DNA of 7,831 bases. It comes from Acidobacteriaceae bacterium (GTDB taxonomy: Bacteria > Acidobacteriota > Terriglobia > Terriglobales > Acidobacteriaceae). The translations under genes were made by a program, and so were the position numbers. Position 1 is the first letter of the stretch; the number at the start of each line of letters is the position of its first letter. The DNA is taken from assembly GCA_030044455.1 (NCBI GenBank), contig JASHVU010000483.1, positions 1 through 7,831 of the forward strand, written 5' to 3'. Below are positions 1 to 5,640 of the stretch, piece by piece. The notes below the pieces were generated by a model. The model was not told where the DNA came from and ran no database searches. It saw nothing but the letters and a program-made list of their open reading frames with translations.

Positions 1-16
1 ACAACCCTCAGAATAA

Positions 17-56
17 GGCACGGCTTTGCAAGAGCAGGTGGAACCTGCTTCGTGCC
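17..56. repeat. Nested inverted repeat (hairpin) in the leader region
   Basis: An inner perfect 7-bp stem, AGCAGGT (33-39) and ACCTGCT (43-49), closes a 3-nt GGA loop. An outer 6-bp pair, GGCACG (17-22) and CGTGCC (51-56), encloses it, leaving about 10 unpaired bases on the left and one on the right. No T-run follows on the + strand. On the - strand the bases after the stem are only mildly T-rich (TTATTCT). It could be a terminator of a gene outside the window, an operator or an RNA leader element. The inverted repeats are seen directly; the role is unknown. Confidence 0.5.
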
Positions 57-136
57 CACTTGACATATACTTCACAGAAATGGCCGCCGGCGCGTGCCCG
101 CGCGAAAATTCCTTGTATTTTGAACAGGATTTCAGT

Positions 137-143
137 GGAGGTG
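137..143 (+). promoter_or_regulatory. Shine-Dalgarno site of the NIPSNAP gene
   Basis: GGAGGTG ends six bases before the ATG at 150. It is a near-perfect anti-16S match and fixes the start of the NIPSNAP gene at 150, rather than at the upstream in-frame ATG at 60, which would put extra charged residues ahead of the signal sequence. Confidence 0.8.
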
Positions 144-149
144 AAAAGG

Positions 150-596
150 ATGCGGGTCGAATCAGTAGCCGTCTGCCGCAGAGCGATCAAGGCCGCAGTA
201 CTACCGTGCGTCGCCCTGATGTCTTTCCTTTCCGGGGTGGCATTTCACACTGGTGTAACCCGTGGTGACAGAGTAGAAGCAGCATCAGACCAGGTTTTTC
301 AGCTCATGATCTATCACACGTTGCCAGGCAAGGCTCCGGCTCTCGAATCAATCTTCCGAGACGTCTCGAAGCTACAAGCCAGGCATGGTCTCAATGCTGT
401 TGGTTATTGGGTTCCGGAGAAAAATGACCCTGCCTGGGAAAACACTTTTGTTTACGTCCTGGCTCATCCCAGTCGCGAGACCGCCGAGGCGAATTGGAAC
501 GCGTTGCATGCCGACCCTGAGTTTGAGCCGTATTTCAAGGCCGCGGCGCCTCTGATTCAGCAGACGAACGGAAACTATCAGGTCGATTTGGTGTAA
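150..596 (+). CDS. Exported NIPSNAP-domain protein, C-terminus apparently truncated
   Basis: 148 aa. Residues 1-14 are basic (R2, R10, R11, K14) and are followed by a hydrophobic stretch at about 15-32, so it carries a Sec-type signal peptide or N-terminal anchor. Residues about 49-135 form a NIPSNAP/dimeric alpha-beta-barrel domain: a VFQLMIYHTLPGK opening, a central HGLNAVGYWVP strand, a TFVYVLAHPSRE strand and the ANWNALHADPEF helix typical of the bacterial members. The biochemical function of secreted bacterial NIPSNAP proteins is not known. The start at 150 is supported by a strong ribosome binding site. The TAA at 594-596 is suspicious: the frame continues with a sequence resembling the usual family C-terminus up to a second stop at 627-629 (see separate entry). 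It appears monocistronic; a 217-bp spacer separates it from holA. Family assignment is confident; function is unassigned. Confidence 0.88.
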   Translation: MRVESVAVCRRAIKAAVLPCVALMSFLSGVAFHTGVTRGDRVEAASDQVFQLMIYHTLPGKAPALESIFRDVSKLQARHGLNAVGYWVPEKNDPAWENTFVYVLAHPSRETAEANWNALHADPEFEPYFKAAAPLIQQTNGNYQVDLV

Positions 597-629
597 ATGC
601 GTCCCACGGACTATTCCGCCCTGAAATAG
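594..629 (+). pseudogene. In-frame C-terminal remnant of the NIPSNAP gene beyond a TAA stop
   Basis: Immediately after the TAA at 594-596 the same frame reads MRPTDYSALK and then TAG (627-629). From memory, acidobacterial secreted NIPSNAP proteins commonly end in a motif like M-x-P-T-D-Y/F-S-x-(L/I/M)-K, preceded by a Val-rich strand and an aromatic or hydrophobic residue. Here the preceding residues are VDLV, so changing TAA to TAT or TAC would restore a normal-looking 159-residue protein. The reading frame is seen directly; the identification of the tail is from family knowledge, and the nonsense mutation is inferred. Sequencing error or stop readthrough are alternatives. Confidence 0.6.
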
Positions 630-800
630 CCTTGGAGAACGCCAAAGTAAACGCGAGCTGAGCCGCGGCGAGCGAATAACAGGCGTAGGTTGCGAACTTT
701 GCACGAACATGGCTTTCTGACCGGCTTTCCACTGGTCCACGCGCGCAGGCCACGTTATTCTGAAGCCGGATGAGTGCGCCCACAAACCTTTGCGCCCACC

Positions 801-804
801 GGAG
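801..804 (+). promoter_or_regulatory. Ribosome binding site supporting the holA start at 814
   Basis: GGAG lies nine bases before the ATG at 814. The alternative in-frame start, TTG at 790, has no purine-rich site in front of it (the preceding bases are CACAAACCT), so 814 is preferred. Confidence 0.5.
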
Positions 805-813
805 CCTGCACGC

Positions 814-1980
814 ATGAGCGCGCCGCGCTGGGGTGCAGGATTCAGCGCGGTATCGCGCTTTGTGGCCGAGATTGAAGCGGCCGCGGGCAATGCCGGGACC
901 ATTCGCCCGGGATACGTGCTGGCCGGCGACGAGGTCTTTCTGCTCGACCGCTGCCGGGCCGCGTTGTTGAAGGCCTTTGTGCCCGACGACCTCAGGGACT
1001 TCAGCCTTTCCGATCTCGATCTTGCATCCACTAACATTTTCGAAGTGCTCGACCGCGCACAGACGCCATCGCTGATGGCGCCATTCCAGGTGATCTTTGT
1101 GCGCAATGTGCGGCAGCTTTACACGCGCGGCGCAAAGAAGGACGAATTCGCAGCGCTTGACCGCTATTTCAAATCTCCGAACCCGCAGGCGCTGCTGGTG
1201 TTTGTCGCCGATTATTTGCGCATCACCAACGACACGCGCCGCATGGAGATGGACGACAAAAACCGCTTCGAGCGCCTGCAGGAGACGCTGGGCGCGCACT
1301 GCGGCATGGTTGAACTGGCGCGAGTGAACGATGAAGACGCGATGCGCTGGGCGGTCGCGACCGCCCAGGCCGAAGGCGTGAAGCTGGAGCCTGACGCCGC
1401 GCGCGAGCTGGTGGATGCGCTGGGCGCGGACATGATGCTGGTTTCGTCGGAGCTCGAAAAGCTGCTGCTCTACGCTACCGGGCGAGGGCGCATCACGCTC
1501 GGCGATGTTGAGACCATGGTGCTGGGGGCCAAGCAGCGCTCGCTCTATGAACTCACTGACGCCATCAGTGCCAAAGACCGGGTGCGGGCGCTGGCGCTGC
1601 TGCACGGTTTGCTGAACAGTTCCGATGCGGGGGAAGATGCGGCCATCGGGCACCTCTATATGCTGGCGCGCACCTTCAGGCAGATGCTGGTGATCCAGGA
1701 GAGGAACGTGCGCGACACGCGCGCGATATGGCAGGCGTTGTGGCAGGGGTTCAGGATTCCGCCGTTCGCGGCCGAGGATCTGATCCGACAGGCGCGGCGC
1801 TACAAGAGCCGCCGCGAGCTGACCCGTGCATTGCGACTGGTGGCGCGAGCCGATCTGGAACTGCGCAGTTCGCCGCCCGACAAGCGGCTGGTGCTCGAGC
1901 GGCTTGTTTATGATTTGGCCAGTGAGCCGCGGACGGCGTCGCCGTTGTTTACCGCGGCCCAACTATCATTCGAGGCGTAG
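814..1980 (+). CDS. holA: DNA polymerase III, delta subunit
   Basis: 388 aa, slightly longer than the usual 330-350. The delta subunit is the clamp-loader 'wrench': with delta' and the gamma/tau ATPases it opens the beta sliding clamp and loads it on primed DNA. The N-terminal domain starts at about residue 31 with RPGYVLAGDEVFLLDRC, the degenerate nucleotide-fold start typical of HolA, and includes QTPSLMAPFQVIFVRNV (about 83-99) and QALLVFVADY (125-134). The middle lid-like helical domain has DALGADMMLVSSELEKLLLY (201-220), with the conserved E-L-x-K-L. The C-terminal collar domain (about 240-370) has the usual A-L-x-L-L-x-x-L-L and the late D-x-x-L-E-L / LERLVYDLA helices. No functional nucleotide-binding loop is seen, as expected for delta. 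The start is chosen by GGAG at 801-804; TTG 790 would add eight residues. The 597-813 spacer upstream holds no gene I recognise, and no second lipoprotein gene (lptE) is seen. It is convergent with the hemerythrin gene. Confidence 0.93.
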   Translation: MSAPRWGAGFSAVSRFVAEIEAAAGNAGTIRPGYVLAGDEVFLLDRCRAALLKAFVPDDLRDFSLSDLDLASTNIFEVLDRAQTPSLMAPFQVIFVRNVRQLYTRGAKKDEFAALDRYFKSPNPQALLVFVADYLRITNDTRRMEMDDKNRFERLQETLGAHCGMVELARVNDEDAMRWAVATAQAEGVKLEPDAARELVDALGADMMLVSSELEKLLLYATGRGRITLGDVETMVLGAKQRSLYELTDAISAKDRVRALALLHGLLNSSDAGEDAAIGHLYMLARTFRQMLVIQERNVRDTRAIWQALWQGFRIPPFAAEDLIRQARRYKSRRELTRALRLVARADLELRSSPPDKRLVLERLVYDLASEPRTASPLFTAAQLSFEA

Positions 1981-2056
1981 GGATCGCTCATCACTCTTCA
2001 GCAGACTGGGCTGGTAAGCATGGGGCAAGCGGCATCACTTCATCAGTGGCAGTTCC

Positions 2057-2464
2057 CTACCGCATTCCATGCCCGATGAGGCAGGGTCCGTACGCCTTGT
2101 CGAATTGCTGGATGTGGTTGGTAAGCCAGTTGCGAAAGAAGCGGAGCAGTTCGATGCTCGCGGTGCACTCGCCCCGGTTGGATCGGGCGAAATACTCCTC
2201 CACCTGTTTCGTCAACCTTTCGTGCTCACGGCGGTGAGCCGCCAGCCCGGAGTATTTGGCGGCCGCCATCATCGCTTCCTCGGTTGAAAAGTGATCGCGA
2301 GTGTACTTGACGAGCTTGAGAAGCAGGGGCCCGGTAGCTTCTCTGGGACGGCCTTTCATCTTTGCTTCGTAAAGTTCGTTGAGGATGGCTACAAGCGTCA
2401 TATGCTGGCTATCGATTGCGCGCACCCCGAGTGAAAAGCTGTCGTTCCAGGCTAGGAGTGGCAT
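2057..2464 (-). CDS. Bacteriohemerythrin (O2-binding diiron protein)
   Basis: 135 aa, the normal length for a single-domain bacteriohemerythrin; no signal peptide, so cytoplasmic. All seven ligands of the non-haem diiron site are present: H21 (in AIDSQH), H58 and E62 (in DHFSTEEAMM), H77 and H81 (in AAHRREH), H117 and D122 (in NHIQQFD). The N-terminal W6 plus S-x-G-V segment and the W113 before the last His are also typical. Family members bind O2 reversibly and are proposed to serve in O2 storage, delivery or sensing; which one applies here cannot be read from the sequence. A perfect GGAGGT sits six bases before the ATG. The gene is tail-to-tail with holA (76-bp gap, no clear terminator) and divergent from the CPBP protease gene, with 106 bp between starts. 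It appears monocistronic. Confidence 0.95.
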   Translation of the reverse strand: MPLLAWNDSFSLGVRAIDSQHMTLVAILNELYEAKMKGRPREATGPLLLKLVKYTRDHFSTEEAMMAAAKYSGLAAHRREHERLTKQVEEYFARSNRGECTASIELLRFFRNWLTNHIQQFDKAYGPCLIGHGMR

Positions 2465-2570
2465 GAATTCACCTCCATTCCATTCATCGGACGGACTCAG
2501 CCGAAGTTGAGCGAAACGTAATTAGATTGCTTCAAATCAACCTCGGTTTGACTCCGGCGCCGGGCGCACA
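2465..2570. promoter_or_regulatory. Divergent intergenic region between hemerythrin and CPBP genes
   Basis: These 106 bp must hold the 5' control signals of both divergent genes. The hemerythrin side ends with a clear ribosome binding site. A -35-like TTGACT (2548-2553) points toward the CPBP gene, but no -10 box lies at 16-18 bp. A perfect 10-bp palindrome CCGGCGCCGG (2554-2563) follows directly, 7 bp before the CPBP ATG, where a ribosome binding site would be expected. A promoter region is inferred from the geometry; individual boxes are weak. Confidence 0.35.
2471..2476 (-). promoter_or_regulatory. Shine-Dalgarno site of the hemerythrin gene
   Basis: On the - strand GGAGGT stands six bases (GAATTC) before the ATG at 2464-2462, which fixes the hemerythrin start. 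Confidence 0.85.
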
Positions 2571-3503
2571 ATGGGTGTAATGGAGTTTCTAACGCCGCTT
2601 AACGTTGCTGCCGCCGTAATCGCGCTGGTTCCCTACCTCGGAGTTGCATTTGCAGGCTCGGCGATTGGGGCGCGCGTGCGAGCGCTTCCGGCCTGGGCGA
2701 AAATCGCCGTGCCGATATTGCTGTCGATTCCTTACGCGCTTGTGGCGCTGGGCGCGGGCCAATTCAACTGGGGATGGTTCGCGCTTTACGCAGCACTGCC
2801 CGCAGCGATTGCCACGCTGCTGCGGCATGCCACGCCGGCCGTTCAGGGAGCGGAGGAGGATGCAAGGACCGATGCGCGCGAGCGCGGCGCTGGAATGGGC
2901 AACTGGCGCGAGTTCGTGGTTCTCGCCATCCTGGGCCTTGCCGTCGACCTGCGCTGGTTTGAGTCGGCATGGCCGGCGCATCTGGCCATCTTCAACAAGG
3001 TGCTGCTGCTCGATGCGGCCATCTACGGATTTGTGCTGCTTCGCGATCTGGACGGGACCGGCTTTGATTTGCGCCTGCGCTGGCGCGACGTGACGACGGG
3101 GCTGAGGGAAACCGCGTTTTACACGCCGATTGCGCTGGCAGTTGGGCTCGGCCTTGGCTTTCTGCATCGGCACGACGCCTGGCCGGGCATGATGCCGATT
3201 GCCGGCGCGTGGGTATTTACCTTCTTCTTCATCGCTGTGCCTGAGGAACTGTTCTTTCGCGGGTGGCTCCAGAATCTTATGGAGCGAAGGTTAGGCCGCG
3301 CCCCGGCATTATTTCTGACGGCGGCGCTCTTCGGCCTGGCGCACTTCAACAAGCGGACCACGTTTTTCAACTGGCGATACGTGCTGATGGCAGCCATCGC
3401 CGGCGTGTTTTACGGCCGGGCGTGGAGGCGCGACCGGCGCGTGGGCGCCTCGGCCGTGACTCATGCAACCGTGGATGCGATCTGGTCGCTGTGGCTCAAG
3501 TAG
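2571..3503 (+). CDS. CPBP-family (CAAX/Abi) intramembrane protease, catalytic motifs intact
   Basis: 310 aa polytopic membrane protein. Hydrophobic segments lie at about 11-33, 43-62, 66-84, 114-127, 143-158, 184-198, 208-223, 244-256 and 269-282. The CPBP core is C-terminal and has all three family motifs: motif 1 EELFFRG (E225, E226, R230), motif 2 F-x-x-x-H (F254, H258) and motif 3 H-x-x-x-D (H298, D302). In characterised relatives (Rce1 and bacterial Abi proteins) the first Glu and the motif 2/3 His and Asn/Asp residues form the active site of an intramembrane endopeptidase; the natural substrate of this member is unknown. The N-terminal half (about 1-180) is an extra membrane region with a charged loop at about 94-110. 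Start could be ATG 2571 or ATG 2580; neither has a clear ribosome binding site. It faces, across a repeat-filled spacer, a second CPBP-like gene lacking the Glu pair. Confidence 0.9.
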   Translation: MGVMEFLTPLNVAAAVIALVPYLGVAFAGSAIGARVRALPAWAKIAVPILLSIPYALVALGAGQFNWGWFALYAALPAAIATLLRHATPAVQGAEEDARTDARERGAGMGNWREFVVLAILGLAVDLRWFESAWPAHLAIFNKVLLLDAAIYGFVLLRDLDGTGFDLRLRWRDVTTGLRETAFYTPIALAVGLGLGFLHRHDAWPGMMPIAGAWVFTFFFIAVPEELFFRGWLQNLMERRLGRAPALFLTAALFGLAHFNKRTTFFNWRYVLMAAIAGVFYGRAWRRDRRVGASAVTHATVDAIWSLWLK

Positions 3504-3543
3504 TTTTCACAAAACGCGGAATTACAAACCAACATCTTGGTCT

Positions 3544-3575
3544 CCCAGGTTCCAAAATCGGAACCAGGGGCACCC
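3544..3575. repeat. Hairpin repeat unit 1
   Basis: GGTTCC (3548-3553) pairs with GGAACC (3560-3565) around an AAAATC loop. After one A-A mismatch the stem continues with CCC (3544-3546) against GGG (3567-3569), then CACCC. The loop and flanks match unit 3, but the paired bases differ in a compensating way (GGTTCC/GGAACC here, GGTC/GACC there), which suggests selection for the stem or an inverted-copy origin. Confidence 0.65.
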
Positions 3576-3614
3576 AGATTTGTGGTGAGTTGATGGTGGC
3601 GGGTTGGGGTCTGT

Positions 3615-3665
3615 GGTCTCCCACCGTTGGCGCAAAAACAAAGACGCGCCAGGGATGGGGCACCC
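3615..3665. repeat. Hairpin repeat unit 2
   Basis: TGGCGC (3628-3633) pairs with GCGCCA (3646-3651) around an A-rich 12-nt loop. The stem extends outward with small bulges through CC (3624-3625)/GG (3653-3654) and CCCA (3620-3623)/TGGG (3656-3659). It ends in GGGGCACCC like its neighbours, but the stem and loop are different. Confidence 0.6.
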
Positions 3666-3692
3666 GGGCCCAGGAACTGTCGGGGTTCGTGC

Positions 3693-3727
3693 GATCCCAG
3701 GTCTGAAAATCCGGACCTGGGGCACCC
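3693..3727. repeat. Hairpin repeat unit 3
   Basis: CCCAGGTC (3696-3703) and GACCTGGG (3714-3721) form a perfect 8-bp stem, extendable by a T-G wobble, around a loop containing GAAAATCC. GCACCC follows. It is the best-formed of the three units and a close relative of unit 1. Confidence 0.7.
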
Positions 3728-3769
3728 TTGTGTCTTGCTTGATCGTGACGGACCAGTAAGGATGCTCAT

Positions 3770-4492
3770 CTACTCTTTTGGTGAGGGCTGGACGACTGGA
3801 AGATGGCGATGGTGCGGATGGTGCGGGTTGTAGGTGAGGTAGCCGAGGCCGACGCGCATATTGTGATCGAGCGTGCCGGGAACACTGATGGCGATGGTGA
3901 TGCCGAGAATGGCGTGGGCCAGCGCCAGCGGGTAGAGATTGCGGTAGCGGAGAAACAACAGACATGCCACGAATCCCCAGATGAGCGTGATGGGCGCGAG
4001 AAACGGGCTGGGCAGATGGGCGGACGAAAACAGCACCGCAGTCACCAGCGCGGCCAGCCCGGGGCGCGGAATGAGCCGGGAAAACCGGACCAGAAAGAAG
4101 CCCTGCAGCAGGAACTGCTGCACCCCTGACCAGACGGCGTAGGCGATGTAGGTGCTGAAGAATGCGAAGACACTTGGCGGCATGTGAAGCGTGCCCAGCT
4201 GCCCGGCAACGATGATTCCGACTGCGGAGAGTGCCAGGGCTGCACCCACGATCCAGAGCGAACGCAGCAGGTTTGCCCGGCGCATGCCCACGGCGTTCCA
4301 TCCGTCGAAGGAGATGCAGATGATGGCCAGCACGCCCGCCGCGGCTACCCACCAGAGAATGCGCTGGGCCGCGCGGGGCATCCATATGACCATCATGATG
4401 AGGGCATAGGCGATGAGGATCTCGGCGAGATCGCGGACGCGGCCGTGCCGGGTAGCGGGAGAAGTTGGATTGAGGACCGGCGCGTCGGCCAT
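3770..4492 (-). CDS. CPBP-like membrane protein with Gln-Gln in place of the catalytic Glu-Glu
   Basis: 240 aa with hydrophobic segments at about 22-38, 46-61, 78-98, 106-122, 145-157, 163-182 and 187-203. It has the layout of a CPBP (Abi/CAAX protease) domain: motif 1 position SGVQQFLLQGFF (Q125, Q126, Q130, where active members have E-E-x-x-x-R), motif 2 FSSAH (F155, H159) and motif 3 HAILG (H193, with Gly where Asn/Asp is usual). The Glu pair, the Arg and the last polar residue are therefore all replaced while both His residues remain. It is probably not a standard protease; it may be a non-proteolytic membrane factor or use a different chemistry. The C-terminus has a His-rich tail (NPHHPHHRH, residues 222-230). 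ATG 4492 has no good ribosome binding site, and no better start was found between it and the repeats upstream. It lies 164 bp downstream of the EamA transporter on the same strand. Fold assignment is by motif spacing and is fairly sure; function is unknown. Confidence 0.8.
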   Translation of the reverse strand: MADAPVLNPTSPATRHGRVRDLAEILIAYALIMMVIWMPRAAQRILWWVAAAGVLAIICISFDGWNAVGMRRANLLRSLWIVGAALALSAVGIIVAGQLGTLHMPPSVFAFFSTYIAYAVWSGVQQFLLQGFFLVRFSRLIPRPGLAALVTAVLFSSAHLPSPFLAPITLIWGFVACLLFLRYRNLYPLALAHAILGITIAISVPGTLDHNMRVGLGYLTYNPHHPHHRHLPVVQPSPKE

Positions 4493-4507
4493 GGAGCGAT
4501 GGTAGAA

Positions 4508-4549
4508 CAGTGGACGGTGAGCAGTGGGCGGCGAGCAGTGAAAAGTGAC
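4508..4549. repeat. Degenerate heptamer tandem array (6 copies)
   Basis: Six back-to-back 7-bp units start at 4508, 4515, 4522, 4529, 4536 and 4543. The consensus is C-R-G-T-G-R-R, for example CAGTGGA, CAGTGGG, CAGTGAA. A units (CAGTGRR) alternate with G units (CGGTGAG, CGGCGAG), suggesting an older 14-bp period. The array lies 16 bp upstream of the start codon of the QQ CPBP gene, inside its presumed leader. It resembles the short tandemly repeated heptamers described in cyanobacterial intergenic DNA, but no relation is shown. Confidence 0.7.
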
Positions 4550-4558
4550 ACGGTCTAG

Positions 4559-4582
4559 CAGTTGAACAGTTGAACAGTTGAA
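4559..4582. repeat. Perfect tandem array, 3 x CAGTTGAA
   Basis: Three exact 8-bp copies at 4559-4566, 4567-4574 and 4575-4582. They follow the heptamer array after a 9-bp gap and share the CAGT core with it. A copy-number-variable (slippage-prone) tract between the EamA stop and the next gene's start is likely. Confidence 0.85.
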
Positions 4583-4656
4583 CGGAAGCGGTTGCGGCGG
4601 TGTTGGTGGAACCGACGGGATCAACGTTCCTGCGGGGTTGTTTTTTGTTCCTTGTC

Positions 4657-5640
4657 TCACTCCAGAATTGCCTCGGGCTGGGGTTTGTTGCCGCGCGTGG
4701 TGAGCGCAATGGCGGCGGCAAGGATCAACGCGCCGCCCAGCCAGGCGTAGGGACCAAGCTTTTCGCCGAGCAGTTCGACGCCCAGGATGGAGCCGAGCGC
4801 GGGCTCGATATTCAGAAAAACGCCGGCGCGCGAGGCTGGCACGTGATGAATTCCCCAGTTCCAGAGCAGCGTGGTGGTGGCGGTGCACAGGACTCCGCTG
4901 ATGGCGAGAGCGATCCAAGCCGTGGTGCTGAGGTGCGCAAACGGCAGACCTGCCACGCGAATGTGCGTGATGGGAGAAATTACCCAGGGGCCAAGGACGA
5001 CGACACTCAGCATTACCGTTCCCGAAAGAATGGTGTAGGCAGTCACCACGCGCGGGCTGTGCGACTCCATGAGCTTCTTGCTCCACAGGATCCAGGCGAG
5101 CGCCGTAAAGAGCGACAGAATGACCAGGAAATCGCCGGTCAACGTGGGAGTCTCGCGCCCGGTGGTGACGCGGCTGCCGCCCAGAACCACCAGGGCTGCG
5201 CCCACCGTGGAGGCGCATAGCGCAAGCCACTCGAACCAGCCGAGCGACTCGCCGGCGAAGATTGCCGCAGCCGCTGCCAGCAGCACCGGCATGGCGCCGA
5301 CCATCAGCGACGCGTGGCTCACCGTGGTCAACACCAGCCCGTGAAACTGCAGCAGAAACTGGATGGGTACGCCGAAAGCTGCGATGAGCAACAGAAGGCG
5401 CATTTCGGCAGGCGTCAAGCGTTCGCGATTGCGCAGTACGACCGGCAAAATGCCCAGCGAGGCAAAGAGAAAACGGTAGAGCACCATGTGCTCCACGCTC
5501 ATTTCGTTCAGGGCCAGCCGGCCCCAATAGAATCCCGTGCCCCAGAGGGCGCCGGCCAAAGCGCACGCGCCGTAGCCCAGAAACCTGAATCGGTGGCTAC
5601 CGCCATGATTGCTGCGCGAGTCTCTGTTGTTGAATGGCAT
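4657..5640 (-). CDS. EamA/DMT-family transporter
   Basis: 327 aa from the ATG at 5640. Two tandem EamA domains (about 20-154 and 170-315) give ten predicted membrane helices, the standard layout of the drug/metabolite transporter superfamily. Family marks include ALWGTGFYWGRLALNE in helix 1, VLYRFLFASLGILP in helix 2, the SHASLMVGAMPVLLAAAAAIFAGE stretch ending domain 1's fourth helix, and ASRAGVFLNIEPALGSILGVELLGEKL in domain 2, with the conserved Pro before the last helices. Members export amino acids, purines or other metabolites, and the substrate cannot be predicted here. Start is uncertain: a GTG at 5691 would add 17 residues and has a GAGG four bases upstream; ATG 5640 is preferred because it leaves 79 bp for the divergent promoters and gives a more usual N-terminal length. 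It is divergent from the propeller-like protein. Confidence 0.88.
   Translation of the reverse strand: MPFNNRDSRSNHGGSHRFRFLGYGACALAGALWGTGFYWGRLALNEMSVEHMVLYRFLFASLGILPVVLRNRERLTPAEMRLLLLIAAFGVPIQFLLQFHGLVLTTVSHASLMVGAMPVLLAAAAAIFAGESLGWFEWLALCASTVGAALVVLGGSRVTTGRETPTLTGDFLVILSLFTALAWILWSKKLMESHSPRVVTAYTILSGTVMLSVVVLGPWVISPITHIRVAGLPFAHLSTTAWIALAISGVLCTATTTLLWNWGIHHVPASRAGVFLNIEPALGSILGVELLGEKLGPYAWLGGALILAAAIALTTRGNKPQPEAILE

Larger units (their letters stand above)
3539..3727. repeat. Cluster of three hairpin repeat units ending in GGGGCACCC
   Basis: Almost the whole convergent spacer (3504-3769) is made of three related units. Each begins with a variant of GGTCTCCCA (3539-3547, 3615-3623; degenerate GATCCCA at 3693-3699) and ends with GGGGCACCC (ends at 3575, 3665, 3727), with an inverted repeat between. 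The region carries no coding sequence I recognise. From memory, repeats of this type (on the other strand GGGTGCCCC...) are scattered in Terriglobales genomes, but this needs a genome search. It could also serve as a bidirectional terminator for the two convergent CPBP genes, although no T-run follows the stems. Confidence 0.7.

Noticed and set aside
11..32. Possible sigma-54 promoter (GGCAC...TGCA).
   Set aside because: The spacing between the GG (17-18) and GC (28-29) is 9 bases, not the required 10, and the bases form part of the inverted repeat.
60..71. Perfect -35 box TTGACA (60-65) followed directly by the -10-like TATACT (66-71).
   Set aside because: The two boxes are adjacent, with no spacer, and neither has a partner at 16-18 bp, so they do not make a promoter together.
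597..813. A possible small gene between the NIPSNAP gene and holA, on either strand.
   Set aside because: Apart from the 11-codon NIPSNAP remnant ending at 629, no frame has a good start, ribosome binding site or recognisable protein. The open minus-strand frame here is the tail of the holA shadow.
535..1962. Long minus-strand open frame opposite holA.
   Set aside because: It is antisense to a clear DNA polymerase III delta gene and has the Arg/Gln/His-rich composition of a GC-rich shadow frame, with no recognisable domain.
3539..3727. CRISPR array reading of the repeat cluster.
   Set aside because: The units differ in length and sequence, each is an internal inverted repeat, the spacing is irregular, and no cas gene is nearby.
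4608..4630. GGAAC/GTTCC inverted repeat downstream of the EamA gene as a terminator.
   Set aside because: The stem is only 5 bp with a 13-nt loop and no T-run on the minus strand.
3770..5566. Open minus-strand frame of about 600 codons joining the antisense-phase EamA region to the QQ CPBP gene, suggesting a fusion protein.
   Set aside because: The upstream part is a different frame of the well-supported EamA gene and reads as Arg/His/Pro-rich non-family sequence. The CPBP homology begins only at the ATG at 4492.
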